Positions 43,395 to 54,370 of a stretch of DNA of 64,000 nt are shown piece by piece. Each line of letters opens with the position of its first letter. The stretch's first letter is position 1. The notes below the pieces were generated by a model that ran no database searches, had not been told where the DNA came from, and saw only the letters and a program-made list of their open reading frames with translations. Position numbers and translations under genes: made by a program. Source of the DNA: Microbacterium sp. (GTDB taxonomy: Bacteria; Actinomycetota; Actinomycetes; Actinomycetales; Microbacteriaceae); the NCBI GenBank assembly GCA_019510305.1, contig JAEKKN010000032.1:62001-126000 (forward strand), written 5' to 3'.

Positions 43395-43967
43395 ATGAGC
43401 ATCGAGGTGCGCCCCGCCACCGATTTCGACGATGTCGCGACGCTGGTCGGGCCGAAGAACCCCGCGTCCAACGTGTGCTTCTGCTTGAGCTATCGGATCG
43501 GCAGCAAGGAGAACGTCGCTCTGCGGGGGAAGGCCAGGGCCGATCGCGTGAGGGAGCTGTGCGATCAGGATCCGCCGCCAGGCGTGATCGCCTATCTCGA
43601 CGGCGAACCAGTAGGGTGGGCGGCGCTTCACCCGCGGCGAGACACGAGCTTCGCCCGCAACCGCCTCATCCCGCATGTCGATGATCTCGATGTGTGGTCG
43701 CTCTGGTGCTTCCGGGTACGACCCGGACACCGCAAGCAGGGCGTATCGCATTCTCTGATCGAGGGGGCGATCGCTTTTGCGCGTGAGCGTGGGGCGCCTG
43801 CGCTCGAGGGCTATCCGGTCGACAACGCAGGGGAGAAGGTGAACTTGACGATGGCGTACGCCGGCACCCGCTCGCTTTTCGAGTCGGCCGGCTTCTCCAA
43901 GGCCGCCGATACCGGTTCGGTGCTCGATGGTTTCCCGCGGGTGCTGATGCGGCTCGATCTGAGGTGA
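43395..43967 (+). CDS. GNAT N-acetyltransferase
   Basis: A 190-residue acetyl-CoA-dependent acetyltransferase. The acetyl-CoA loop is in FRVRPGHRKQGVSHSLIEGAI, and the C-terminal part has the GYPVDNAGE and FESAGFSK pattern of the family. Near the N-terminus is NVCFCLSY, a Cys pair seen in a subgroup of these proteins. Substrate unknown. It has its own 35-bp gap from the operon upstream and may be separate from it. Confidence 0.85.
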   Translation: MSIEVRPATDFDDVATLVGPKNPASNVCFCLSYRIGSKENVALRGKARADRVRELCDQDPPPGVIAYLDGEPVGWAALHPRRDTSFARNRLIPHVDDLDVWSLWCFRVRPGHRKQGVSHSLIEGAIAFARERGAPALEGYPVDNAGEKVNLTMAYAGTRSLFESAGFSKAADTGSVLDGFPRVLMRLDLR

Positions 43968-44024
43968 ATCTCACGCGAATCGAGAAACCGTGAACTCATC
44001 GGAGACGCTCAGACAATAGACAGT

Positions 44025-44615
44025 GTGAGCACAGACAGCGAGATCATCAGACGATCTCTAGACCAGCCGGCCGCGTTCGCCGAGCTCTTCGACCGGCATG
44101 CGAGCGCGGTGAACGTATTCGCCGCGTATCGGGTCGGCCGGAGTGCTGCCGAGGACGTGCTGAGCGAGACGTTCCTGGTCGCATTCCGCCGGCGGGTGGA
44201 CTTCGATTCAGGCGTGGAGTCGGCCCTGCCCTGGCTGCTCGGCATCGCGTCTCGGCTGATCCGCAGGCATCGAGCCGTCGAGGCCAAGCACTGGCAGTCG
44301 TTCGCCGCGTCGATCACTCAACAGGACCATTCCTCCCTGGGTGGGCTGGACGAGGCTATGAGCCGCGTGGATGCGGAGCGCGAGGTCGCGACGATGAAGA
44401 TCCGTATCGCCGCATTGGCGCCGCGGGACCGGGAGACGCTGCTGCTCTATGCCTGGCACGGACTGAGCTATGAGGAGATCTCCGAGGCGCTCGGTGTGCC
44501 CGTCGGCACAGTGAGATCGCGGTTGAACCGCGTTCGGAAGAGGCTGGACTCCGGTCGGAGGATCCGGGCATTCGAGAAGCAGGAGCAGAAGGGAGAGACC
44601 GTTGGACGTGTTTGA
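44025..44615 (+). CDS. ECF-type RNA polymerase sigma factor
   Basis: A 196-residue sigma-70 factor with regions 2 and 4 only. Region 2 covers about 15-90 (AAFAELFDRHASAVNVFAAYRVGRSAAEDVLSETFLVAF); region 4 covers about 125-175 (LAPRDRETLLLYAWHGLSYEEISEALGVPVGTVRSRLNRVRKRL). GTG start. It overlaps by 14 nt with a membrane protein gene that is probably its control partner. No extra C-terminal domain. The promoter it reads is unknown. Confidence 0.9.
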   Translation: MSTDSEIIRRSLDQPAAFAELFDRHASAVNVFAAYRVGRSAAEDVLSETFLVAFRRRVDFDSGVESALPWLLGIASRLIRRHRAVEAKHWQSFAASITQQDHSSLGGLDEAMSRVDAEREVATMKIRIAALAPRDRETLLLYAWHGLSYEEISEALGVPVGTVRSRLNRVRKRLDSGRRIRAFEKQEQKGETVGRV

Positions 44616-45735
44616 GAAGGTTCAGGAGATCAGGCCTGAGATCGAGGGCGACGACGAGAACCTTGTGGCTGCGCGGATGCTGCTGCTGAAGGAGATGCAG
44701 GCGGAACTGAGACCCGCGCGATCTCGCACTGCGAGGCGGCCGTGGCTGCTGGCCGGAGCGGTGGTCGGCACGGCGGCGGCGGTGACGGCTGTCGTGCTCG
44801 TCGCCGGCGCCTTGAGAACGCCGGAGCCGGAACCGAAAGTCGAGGCCGTCCCGACCAGATCGCCGGACGCGACGCTGACGCCCACACCTGTGCCGTCGCC
44901 GGTTGCAGCGTCGGCACCCGAGGTGCTGCAGGGAGCAGCGATCGCGGCGGCGGAGTTTCAGCCGTCCGTGCTCGCGCCAGGACAATATCTGCGTCGATCA
45001 TGGACCCACGAGACCCTGGGCGTCTACGACTCCTCTTTCGACACGTGGGGTCAACCCGGATACGGAGGGTCGCGAGAGACGGCTACCAGCGCGTGGGTGA
45101 TCCGCAGCAGCGGTGCCGAGTACTCGCCCGCCGATCTCAGCGACTCCTGGTATCGGGAGTGGGGGCCGGCGGAGGTCGTGGCCGTCTTCGGAGACCAGCC
45201 GGAGGCCGAAAGACAGTTGGAGTCCGTACTGTCGATGGAGGGCAGCGGCGGGCATCCCCTCCATGCCGGAGGTGCGCCGTCGCTTCCGGAAAGCGGCGCG
45301 GAGGACATCCTCTGGTACTTCAACACCATGCCGAGGGATCCCTCGGCGATGATCGACTGGATCAAGGCCCGGCAGGGCGATGACTATGCAGGCTGGAACG
45401 ATGGCAAGGTCGGTTGGCTGCTGATCGGGCTGCTGTCGTACAACGTCGGCGACCCCGGCCTGCGCGCCTCGATGTACCAGGCTCTCAGTCTCCTTCCCGG
45501 CTCAACAGTCGGGCCGGAGCAGCACGGCCTGCGCACCGTGACATTCGACTCGCACCTCGCCGGAGCGGACTCCGCCGAGACTTCTCTGACACGCTTCACC
45601 ATCACGATCGACATCGCGACGGGGCTCGTCACGGAGATCTCGACGACGAGCGAAGTGGGCGAAGGGATGATCCCTGCCGACGTGCCCGATTCGCGGAGTA
45701 CATACACGATGAGCGTCGTGGATGGACTGCCCTGA
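44602..45735 (+). CDS. CU044_5270-type membrane protein, probable anti-sigma partner
   Basis: A 377-residue bitopic protein: cytoplasmic segment 1-48 with an acidic helix (EKVQEIRPEIEGDDENLVAARM), one transmembrane helix (about 50-72), and a large extracytoplasmic domain with no known enzyme motif. It resembles the CU044_5270 family, which regularly follows ECF sigma genes in actinobacteria. TTG start inside the end of the sigma gene, indicating translational coupling. An anti-sigma role is inferred from context; no ZAS-type zinc motif is present. Confidence 0.75.
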   Translation: MDVFEKVQEIRPEIEGDDENLVAARMLLLKEMQAELRPARSRTARRPWLLAGAVVGTAAAVTAVVLVAGALRTPEPEPKVEAVPTRSPDATLTPTPVPSPVAASAPEVLQGAAIAAAEFQPSVLAPGQYLRRSWTHETLGVYDSSFDTWGQPGYGGSRETATSAWVIRSSGAEYSPADLSDSWYREWGPAEVVAVFGDQPEAERQLESVLSMEGSGGHPLHAGGAPSLPESGAEDILWYFNTMPRDPSAMIDWIKARQGDDYAGWNDGKVGWLLIGLLSYNVGDPGLRASMYQALSLLPGSTVGPEQHGLRTVTFDSHLAGADSAETSLTRFTITIDIATGLVTEISTTSEVGEGMIPADVPDSRSTYTMSVVDGLP

Positions 45736-45829
45736 GCCCACTCGAACCGTTCTCCATCCCCGGGGATCTGAAGCGTGATCAGCGAAGCGAGATCGTTCGG
45801 CGGTGGCATAGGCGCAGCATCCGCTCTCC

Positions 45830-45862
45830 GAGCCCCGGCACCGACCTCCGGTGTCGGGGCTC
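45830..45862 (+). terminator. GC-rich hairpin terminator before dnaE
   Basis: Stem GAGCCCCGGCACCG (45830-45843) with CGGTGTCGGGGCTC (45849-45862), loop ACCTC, one G-U pair, no T tract. It ends 6 bp before the dnaE -10 element, so it overlaps the dnaE -35 region. Confidence 0.55.
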
Positions 45863-45867
45863 CGCCG

Positions 45868-45873
45868 TAGACT
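45868..45873 (+). promoter_or_regulatory. Candidate -10 of a leaderless dnaE promoter
   Basis: TAGACT ends 7 nt before the ATG at 45880, so the transcript would start at or near the start codon. The -35 position falls inside the upstream hairpin. Confidence 0.5.
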
Positions 45874-45879
45874 CGAAGC

Positions 45880-49398
<3,519 letters not shown>

Positions 49399-49401
49399 CC
49401 T

Positions 49402-49438
49402 CGCTCGACCCGCGTGCGATCCTGCCGCGGGCCGAGCG
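49402..49438 (+). terminator. Imperfect GC-rich hairpin after dnaE
   Basis: CGCTCGACCCGCG (49402-49414) and CGCGGGCCGAGCG (49426-49438) pair with one A-C mismatch. No T tract. A possible terminator 4 bp after the dnaE stop. Confidence 0.4.
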
Positions 49439-49559
49439 GTCATGAAGCGACACCGACAACCATTTCCTGAGCATGCTCTCCGGCGCACCCGGTAGTATCG
49501 GGTCGCGTTGGGCGCGCCCCATCTCGCAGGTGCCGCGCCCGGACGAAAGGACCACTCTC

Positions 49560-50804
49560 ATGAGCACGGACTTCCCCCTCCGCAATGACGAGAACCCCGA
49601 AGAGGACCTCGTCTCCGCCCCCGCCGACGACGAGGCCTTCATCGACGACGGCGTCCTGTACGACGACGAGGTGACGCCGGAGTACGGCATCCTCGGGTTC
49701 ACGCTCCGCGAGCTGCTGATCGTCGGCGTCTGGATCGCGCACTTCGTGTTGTCGTTCTTCCCGATCGTCGTGAACTCTTCGCTCTGGTCGACGGGCATCG
49801 AATGGGTGCTGCCCGTCGGTGTTCCCACGGCTGCGGTCTTCCTGTTGGTGCTGCGGCGGTTCTCGCCCGACGGCATCCGTCGTGTCGGCTCGCTCGGGAT
49901 CGACCAGTTCGCCTCCGTCGCCTTCTCGGTGGCGGCCATCGTCCTGGTCGGGCGGTTGTGGCTCGCGATCGCCGGAGCGATCGGCAGCGGGTTCTGGGCG
50001 CTGAGCTGGAGCGGCATCGCGCTCGTCGTGACCTCGCTCGCGCTCGTGGCGCTGACGGTCTTCGCGCCGATCATCCCCGGCCTCAAGGAGGACTTCCAGG
50101 GACGGCTCGTCACGCTCGCGCACCGCGCGGCGAACCCCGTGCGCCCGGTCATCGCCCGCCCCCGCCCCGAGCCTGTGGCCGTGGCGGCTCCGGCGGCCGC
50201 GCCGGAGAACGCCCCCCTGGACGTCGAGCTCTCGGGTGCGAACGCGACGGACGAGATCGCTCGCGTCGACATCGCCTCGCAGGTCCCGCTGTCCGCTCAC
50301 GCCTCCGGTGGCGGGATCGGCACCGAGCAGGTCGTTCCCGATGAGGACTACACACCCGCATACTCGCGCCGATCGTCGAGCGAAGACATCGCCTACGACA
50401 CCGACAGCATCGTCGCGCTGGTCACCCCCGAGACGGATGCCGTCGAGCCGATCGCTCAGACCGTCGCACCGGAACCGACCGCTGAGACCTGGACAGTCCA
50501 GGCTGCGGCCGCTGAGACCGCAGTCGTCGAGCCCGCAACCGAGCCCGCGGCCGCCGAACCGGCCGTCGAAGAGATCGACGTCGAGGCCACCAACCCGCGA
50601 TACGCCGCGGCTGAACAGCAGCCCTTCTGGATCCTCGCGCCCACCGAGCGAGACGTGCACGACGAGCGCGGCGAGGCCATCTTCCAGATCGGACCGACGG
50701 CGTGGGCTCTCGTGATCGAAGACCGCGGCGGCGCCTACGTCGTGCGTCATGACGACGGGCGCATCGGCTACCTGCACGACATCTCCGACATCACGAAGGG
50801 CTGA
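49560..50804 (+). CDS. Multi-pass membrane protein with acidic/Ala-rich linker
   Basis: A 414-residue protein not assigned to a named family. Acidic N-terminus (1-42), about four transmembrane helices between 45 and 175 (FTLRELLIVGVWIAHFVLSFF, VLPVGVPTAAVFLLVLRRF, ASVAFSVAAIVLVGRLWLAI, GIALVVTSLALVALTVF), a long disordered Ala/Glu/Pro/Thr region (about 200-345), and a conserved-looking C-terminal globular segment starting QPFWILAPTERDVHDERGEAIFQIGP. ATG at 49560 preceded by GAAAGGA; TAGTAT at 49493-49498 is a possible -10. The gene sits between dnaE and hisD. Role unknown. Confidence 0.85.
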   Translation: MSTDFPLRNDENPEEDLVSAPADDEAFIDDGVLYDDEVTPEYGILGFTLRELLIVGVWIAHFVLSFFPIVVNSSLWSTGIEWVLPVGVPTAAVFLLVLRRFSPDGIRRVGSLGIDQFASVAFSVAAIVLVGRLWLAIAGAIGSGFWALSWSGIALVVTSLALVALTVFAPIIPGLKEDFQGRLVTLAHRAANPVRPVIARPRPEPVAVAAPAAAPENAPLDVELSGANATDEIARVDIASQVPLSAHASGGGIGTEQVVPDEDYTPAYSRRSSSEDIAYDTDSIVALVTPETDAVEPIAQTVAPEPTAETWTVQAAAAETAVVEPATEPAAAEPAVEEIDVEATNPRYAAAEQQPFWILAPTERDVHDERGEAIFQIGPTAWALVIEDRGGAYVVRHDDGRIGYLHDISDITKG

Positions 50805-50809
50805 CGCGT

Positions 50810-52126
50810 TTGCGCACCATCGATCTGCGAGGGCGAGAGCTCTCGCCCTCCGACATGCTCGCGGCCGTTCCCCGCGCCGCTCAGGCGCGCGCGGAGGCGC
50901 TCGACACCGCCGCTCGCATCGTCGAGGACGTCCGCAACAGGGGTGAGCAGGCACTGCGCGAGCAGGCCGATCGCTTCGACCGCGTGTCGGGGCACGAGAT
51001 CCGGGTCCCGAAAGAGCACATCGCCGAGGCGCTGGCTACGGTGGATTCCGGGGTCCGCGCGGCGCTCGAAGAAGCCATCCGCCGCGTGCGCCTCGCCTCG
51101 GCCGCCCAGGTGCCCGAACCCCGCACCACCGAGATCGGGCCCGGTGCCGTCATCACGCAGCGCTGGCAGCCAGTCGCTCGCGCGGGGGTCTACATCCCCG
51201 GGGGCAAAGCGCCGCTGTCGTCCAGCGTCGTGATGAACGTGGTGCCGGCACAGGTCGCGGGTGTGACCGTGGTGGCGCTGGCCTCTCCGCCTCAGGCGGC
51301 GTTCGGCGGACGCGTGCACCCGACGATCCTCGCCGCCGCGGGATTGCTCGGCATCGACGAGGTCTACGCGATCGGGGGAGCGGGGGCAATCGGCGCGCTC
51401 GCCTACGGCGTCGAAGAACTCGGTCTCGACCCGGTCGATGTGGTCTCGGGCCCCGGCAACAACTACGTCGCCTCAGCGAAGCGTGCCGTCGCCGGCGTGG
51501 TCGGCACGGACTCCGAAGCCGGAGCCACTGAGATCCTCATCGTCGCGGACGCCTCGGCTGATCCCCGTCTCATCGCCGCCGACCTCATCAGCCAGGCCGA
51601 GCACGACGAGCAGGCCTCCGCGGTTCTCGTCACCGACTCGCCGGAACTCGCGGAGCGTGTCGCAACGGAGATCTCGGAGCGCGCGGCGAGGACTCGGCAC
51701 GCAGAGCGTGTCGCCGTCTCTCTGGCCGGCGAGCAGTCGGCGATCGTGCTCGTCGACGACCGCGCCATGGCCACCGCCTTCAGCAACGCCTATGCGCCCG
51801 AGCACCTCGAGCTGCACATCGAGGGCGCGGAGGAGGTGGCATCCGTGTTCACCAGCGCCGGTGCGGTCTTCGTCGGCGACCAGACCCCGGTGAGCCTGGG
51901 CGACTACATGGCGGGCAGCAACCACGTCCTCCCGACGGGGGGACAGGCGCGGTACGCTCCGGGACTCGGCGCCTACACGTTCCTTCGTCCGCAGCAGGTC
52001 ATCCGATACGACCACGCCGCGCTCGCGCAGGTGCGGTCGGGGGTGGTCTCCCTCGCCGCGGCCGAGGTCCTCCCTGCGCACGGTGAGGCCGTCGAAGCGC
52101 GCTTCACGGATCCGTCGTCCGACTGA
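50810..52126 (+). CDS. hisD: Histidinol dehydrogenase
   Basis: Last two steps of histidine synthesis: oxidises histidinol to histidine with NAD+, zinc-dependent. 438 residues. The conserved blocks YIPGGKAPLSSSVVMNVVPAQVAGV, AIGGAGAIGALAYG, DVVSGPGNNYVASAKR and NAYAPEHLEL are present, with the SxGDYMAGSNHVLPT segment holding metal and substrate residues. TTG start 5 bp after the membrane protein gene, so probably co-transcribed. The rest of the his operon is not in this window. Confidence 0.96.
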   Translation: MRTIDLRGRELSPSDMLAAVPRAAQARAEALDTAARIVEDVRNRGEQALREQADRFDRVSGHEIRVPKEHIAEALATVDSGVRAALEEAIRRVRLASAAQVPEPRTTEIGPGAVITQRWQPVARAGVYIPGGKAPLSSSVVMNVVPAQVAGVTVVALASPPQAAFGGRVHPTILAAAGLLGIDEVYAIGGAGAIGALAYGVEELGLDPVDVVSGPGNNYVASAKRAVAGVVGTDSEAGATEILIVADASADPRLIAADLISQAEHDEQASAVLVTDSPELAERVATEISERAARTRHAERVAVSLAGEQSAIVLVDDRAMATAFSNAYAPEHLELHIEGAEEVASVFTSAGAVFVGDQTPVSLGDYMAGSNHVLPTGGQARYAPGLGAYTFLRPQQVIRYDHAALAQVRSGVVSLAAAEVLPAHGEAVEARFTDPSSD

Positions 52127-52131
52127 GCGGG

Positions 52132-52137
52132 TACGCT
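52132..52137 (+). promoter_or_regulatory. Candidate -10 of a leaderless nrdR promoter
   Basis: TACGCT ends 8 nt before the nrdR ATG at 52146. No Shine-Dalgarno in between. Confidence 0.45.
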
Positions 52138-52145
52138 GAGACACC

Positions 52146-52613
52146 ATGCACTGCCCCTTCTGCCGCCACTCCGATTCGCGAGTCATCGATTCGCGCACCA
52201 GCGATGACGGACTCTCGATCCGTCGTCGCCGACAGTGCCCCGAATGCGGCGGCCGCTTCACGACCACCGAGACGGCGAGCCTCAACGTGATCAAGCGAAG
52301 CGGCGTCATGGAGCCGTTCAGCCGTGACAAGGTGATCTCGGGCGTGCGCAAGGCCTGCCAGGGCCGTCCGGTCACGGAGGGCGACCTCGCGGTGCTCGCG
52401 CAGAAGGTCGAGGAGGCGGTGCGACAGACCGGTGTCTCGCAGCTCGACGCGAACGAGATCGGACTGGCGATCCTCGGTCCGCTGAGAGACCTCGACGAGG
52501 TCGCATACCTGCGGTTCGCGAGCGTCTATCAGGCGTTCGACTCGCTCGAGGATTTCGAGAGCGCGATCTCCGACCTGCGCGCCGATCATCTGAAGGCTCC
52601 TCGAGCCGAATAG
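52146..52613 (+). CDS. nrdR: Ribonucleotide reductase repressor NrdR
   Basis: Zinc-finger/ATP-cone regulator that represses nrd genes when dATP is high. 155 residues. Zinc ribbon with Cys3, Cys6, Cys31 and Cys34 (CPFC...CPECG), then an ATP-cone domain (about 46-136) starting [17 protein letters not shown] with GVRKAC. NrdR boxes would be expected near nrd genes elsewhere. Upstream hisD ends 19 bp before. Confidence 0.96.
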   Translation: MHCPFCRHSDSRVIDSRTSDDGLSIRRRRQCPECGGRFTTTETASLNVIKRSGVMEPFSRDKVISGVRKACQGRPVTEGDLAVLAQKVEEAVRQTGVSQLDANEIGLAILGPLRDLDEVAYLRFASVYQAFDSLEDFESAISDLRADHLKAPRAE

Positions 52614-52630
52614 ACCCGCCACGCGACCGG

Positions 52631-52636
52631 TAATCT
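52631..52636 (+). promoter_or_regulatory. Candidate -10 of a leaderless pyrD promoter
   Basis: TAATCT ends 8 nt before the ATG at 52644. It supports 52644 over the in-frame GTG at 52641. Confidence 0.45.
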
Positions 52637-52643
52637 GGCAGTG

Positions 52644-53666
52644 ATGTATCCGCTGCTCTTCCGCGCTGTCCTCTCGCGCTTCGACCCCGAGTTCGCCCAC
52701 CACGCCGGCATGGCGGTGATCCGCGTCCTCGGCGTGCCGCCGTTCTCCTGGGTGACGAGCGCACTGACCAAGCCCGACCCCTCGCTTTCCGTCGATGCGC
52801 TGGGGCACACGTTCCCCTCGCCGTTCGGAATCGCCGCAGGCTTCGACAAGAACGCCGTCGGCGTGCGCGGACTCGCGGCGCTCGGCTTCGGCCACGTCGA
52901 GATCGGCACCGTCACGGCTATCCCGCAGGAGGGCAACCCCAAGCCGCGCCTGTTCCGCCTGATCGAGGACCGCGCGGTGATCAACCGCATGGGCTTCAAC
53001 AACGATGGAGCGGATGCTGCCGCGCGCCGCCTCGCGAAGCTGCGACGCGGTGCTCCGAACACCGTCATCGGGGTGAACATCGGAAAGAGCCGCGTCGTCG
53101 AGGTCGAGAACGCGACGGCCGACTACGTCGCGTCAGCGACCAGACTCGCTCCGCTTGCCGACTACCTGGCGGTGAACGTGTCATCGCCGAACACGCCAGG
53201 GCTCCGCGGGCTCCAGGCGGTCGAGACCCTCGCGCCGCTGCTGCGGGCGGTCAAGAACGCATCAGGGAGCACGCCGCTCCTGGTGAAGATCGCTCCCGAC
53301 CTCGCAGACGAGGAGATCACCGCGATCGCCGAGATGGCCGTCGCGGAGGGACTCGCCGGCATCGTCACCCACAACACCACGATCTCCCGCGACGGGCTGC
53401 GCACCGATGCCGCGACCGTCGAGTCGGCTGGTGCCGGCGGCCTCTCCGGGGCTCCGCTCAAGGCGCGTTCCCTCGAGGTGCTGCGGCTCGTGCGCTCGGT
53501 CGTGCCTGCCGAGTTCTGCGTGATCGCGGTCGGCGGTGTCGAGACTCCGGCCGATGTGCAGGAACGACTCGACGCGGGCGCCACCCTCGTGCAGGGATAT
53601 ACGGCCTTCCTCTACCGCGGGCCGTTCTGGGGACGCGAGATCAACAGAGGACTCCGCCGGCGCTGA
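52644..53666 (+). CDS. pyrD: Quinone-dependent dihydroorotate dehydrogenase (class 2)
   Basis: Fourth step of UMP synthesis; membrane-associated flavoenzyme passing electrons to menaquinone. 340 residues. N-terminal extension (MYPLLFRAVLSRFDPEFAHHAGM) typical of class 2, then the FMN barrel with FGIAAGFDKNAVGVRGL, NRMGFNNDGADAAARRL, VNVSSPNTPGLRGLQ (catalytic Ser) and VTHNTTISRDGL. GTG at 52641 would add one residue. A hairpin terminator follows. Confidence 0.95.
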   Translation: MYPLLFRAVLSRFDPEFAHHAGMAVIRVLGVPPFSWVTSALTKPDPSLSVDALGHTFPSPFGIAAGFDKNAVGVRGLAALGFGHVEIGTVTAIPQEGNPKPRLFRLIEDRAVINRMGFNNDGADAAARRLAKLRRGAPNTVIGVNIGKSRVVEVENATADYVASATRLAPLADYLAVNVSSPNTPGLRGLQAVETLAPLLRAVKNASGSTPLLVKIAPDLADEEITAIAEMAVAEGLAGIVTHNTTISRDGLRTDAATVESAGAGGLSGAPLKARSLEVLRLVRSVVPAEFCVIAVGGVETPADVQERLDAGATLVQGYTAFLYRGPFWGREINRGLRRR

Positions 53667-53686
53667 GCCCTGGTCGCCGAGACGAC

Positions 53687-53718
53687 GATGCCCCGTGCTC
53701 GAGCGAGCACGGGGCATC
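53687..53718. terminator. Hairpin terminator between pyrD and DUF3043
   Basis: GATGCCCCGTGCTC (53687-53700) and GAGCACGGGGCATC (53705-53718), loop GAGC. It lies between convergent genes; no T tract. Confidence 0.75.
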
Positions 53719-53739
53719 CGTCTGCCTGAAGGTCGGAGG

Positions 53740-54324
53740 TCAGGCGGGGCGTTCGCCGCGCTTGACCTGGGGTTTCGGCAGGCGCATGAATCGCATCTGC
53801 AGAGAGCGCATGGCGGCGTACCAACCCAGGCCGCGCTCCAGGCGCTCCTTGCCGAACTTCGCCGCGGCCTTGGTCTTCACGCGCCATCCGAGCAGGATCA
53901 TCCCGCCGATCGCCAGAACCAGATAGCCCATCATCACGAGGTAGGCCCACGCCCCGACGGAGACGCCGCCGATCGCCCAGGCGGGGGGCAGCAGCGACAC
54001 GAGGATGACGAGCACCATGATGCCCATCACGAACTCGGCGGGGTGCCAGCCGGAATCCACGTAGTCGCGCACCCAACGGCGCTGCGGACCCTTGTCCCGA
54101 ACGGGAAGGTACTTCTCCTCGCCGGCGGCGAGGCCGGCCTGGGCGCGGTTGCGGCGCTCGTTCATCTCTGCCTTGGCCGCAGCGCGAGCCTCTTTGGTGT
54201 TCGCGACGAGCGGTCGGCGGCGTGCCGCCTCCTGCTCCGCGCGGGTCGGCGTCGCGCGTCCCTTGCCGACGGTCGTCTCAGGGGCGTCGTCGTTCGATGG
54301 AGGGGAAGCAGGGGTAGTGGGCAC
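53740..54324 (-). CDS. DUF3043 membrane protein
   Basis: A 194-residue protein: basic cytoplasmic half (1-95, KEARAAAKAEMNERRNRAQAGL), two transmembrane helices (about 98-115 and 125-147), and a basic tail ending RFMRLPKPQVKRG. DUF3043 proteins are widespread in actinobacteria near quinolinate or respiratory genes; function unknown. Divergent from the M20 dipeptidase gene with a 46-bp gap. Confidence 0.85.
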   Translation of the reverse strand: MPTTPASPPSNDDAPETTVGKGRATPTRAEQEAARRRPLVANTKEARAAAKAEMNERRNRAQAGLAAGEEKYLPVRDKGPQRRWVRDYVDSGWHPAEFVMGIMVLVILVSLLPPAWAIGGVSVGAWAYLVMMGYLVLAIGGMILLGWRVKTKAAAKFGKERLERGLGWYAAMRSLQMRFMRLPKPQVKRGERPA

Positions 54325-54357
54325 GAGGTTCCTCGGTTCGATTGCGGTGGATCACCT

Positions 54358-54363
54358 TAAGAT
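54358..54363 (+). promoter_or_regulatory. Candidate -10 of a leaderless promoter for the M20 peptidase
   Basis: TAAGAT ends 7 nt before the ATG at 54371, the same geometry as at aroG and dnaE. Confidence 0.5.
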
Positions 54364-54370
54364 TACTCGC

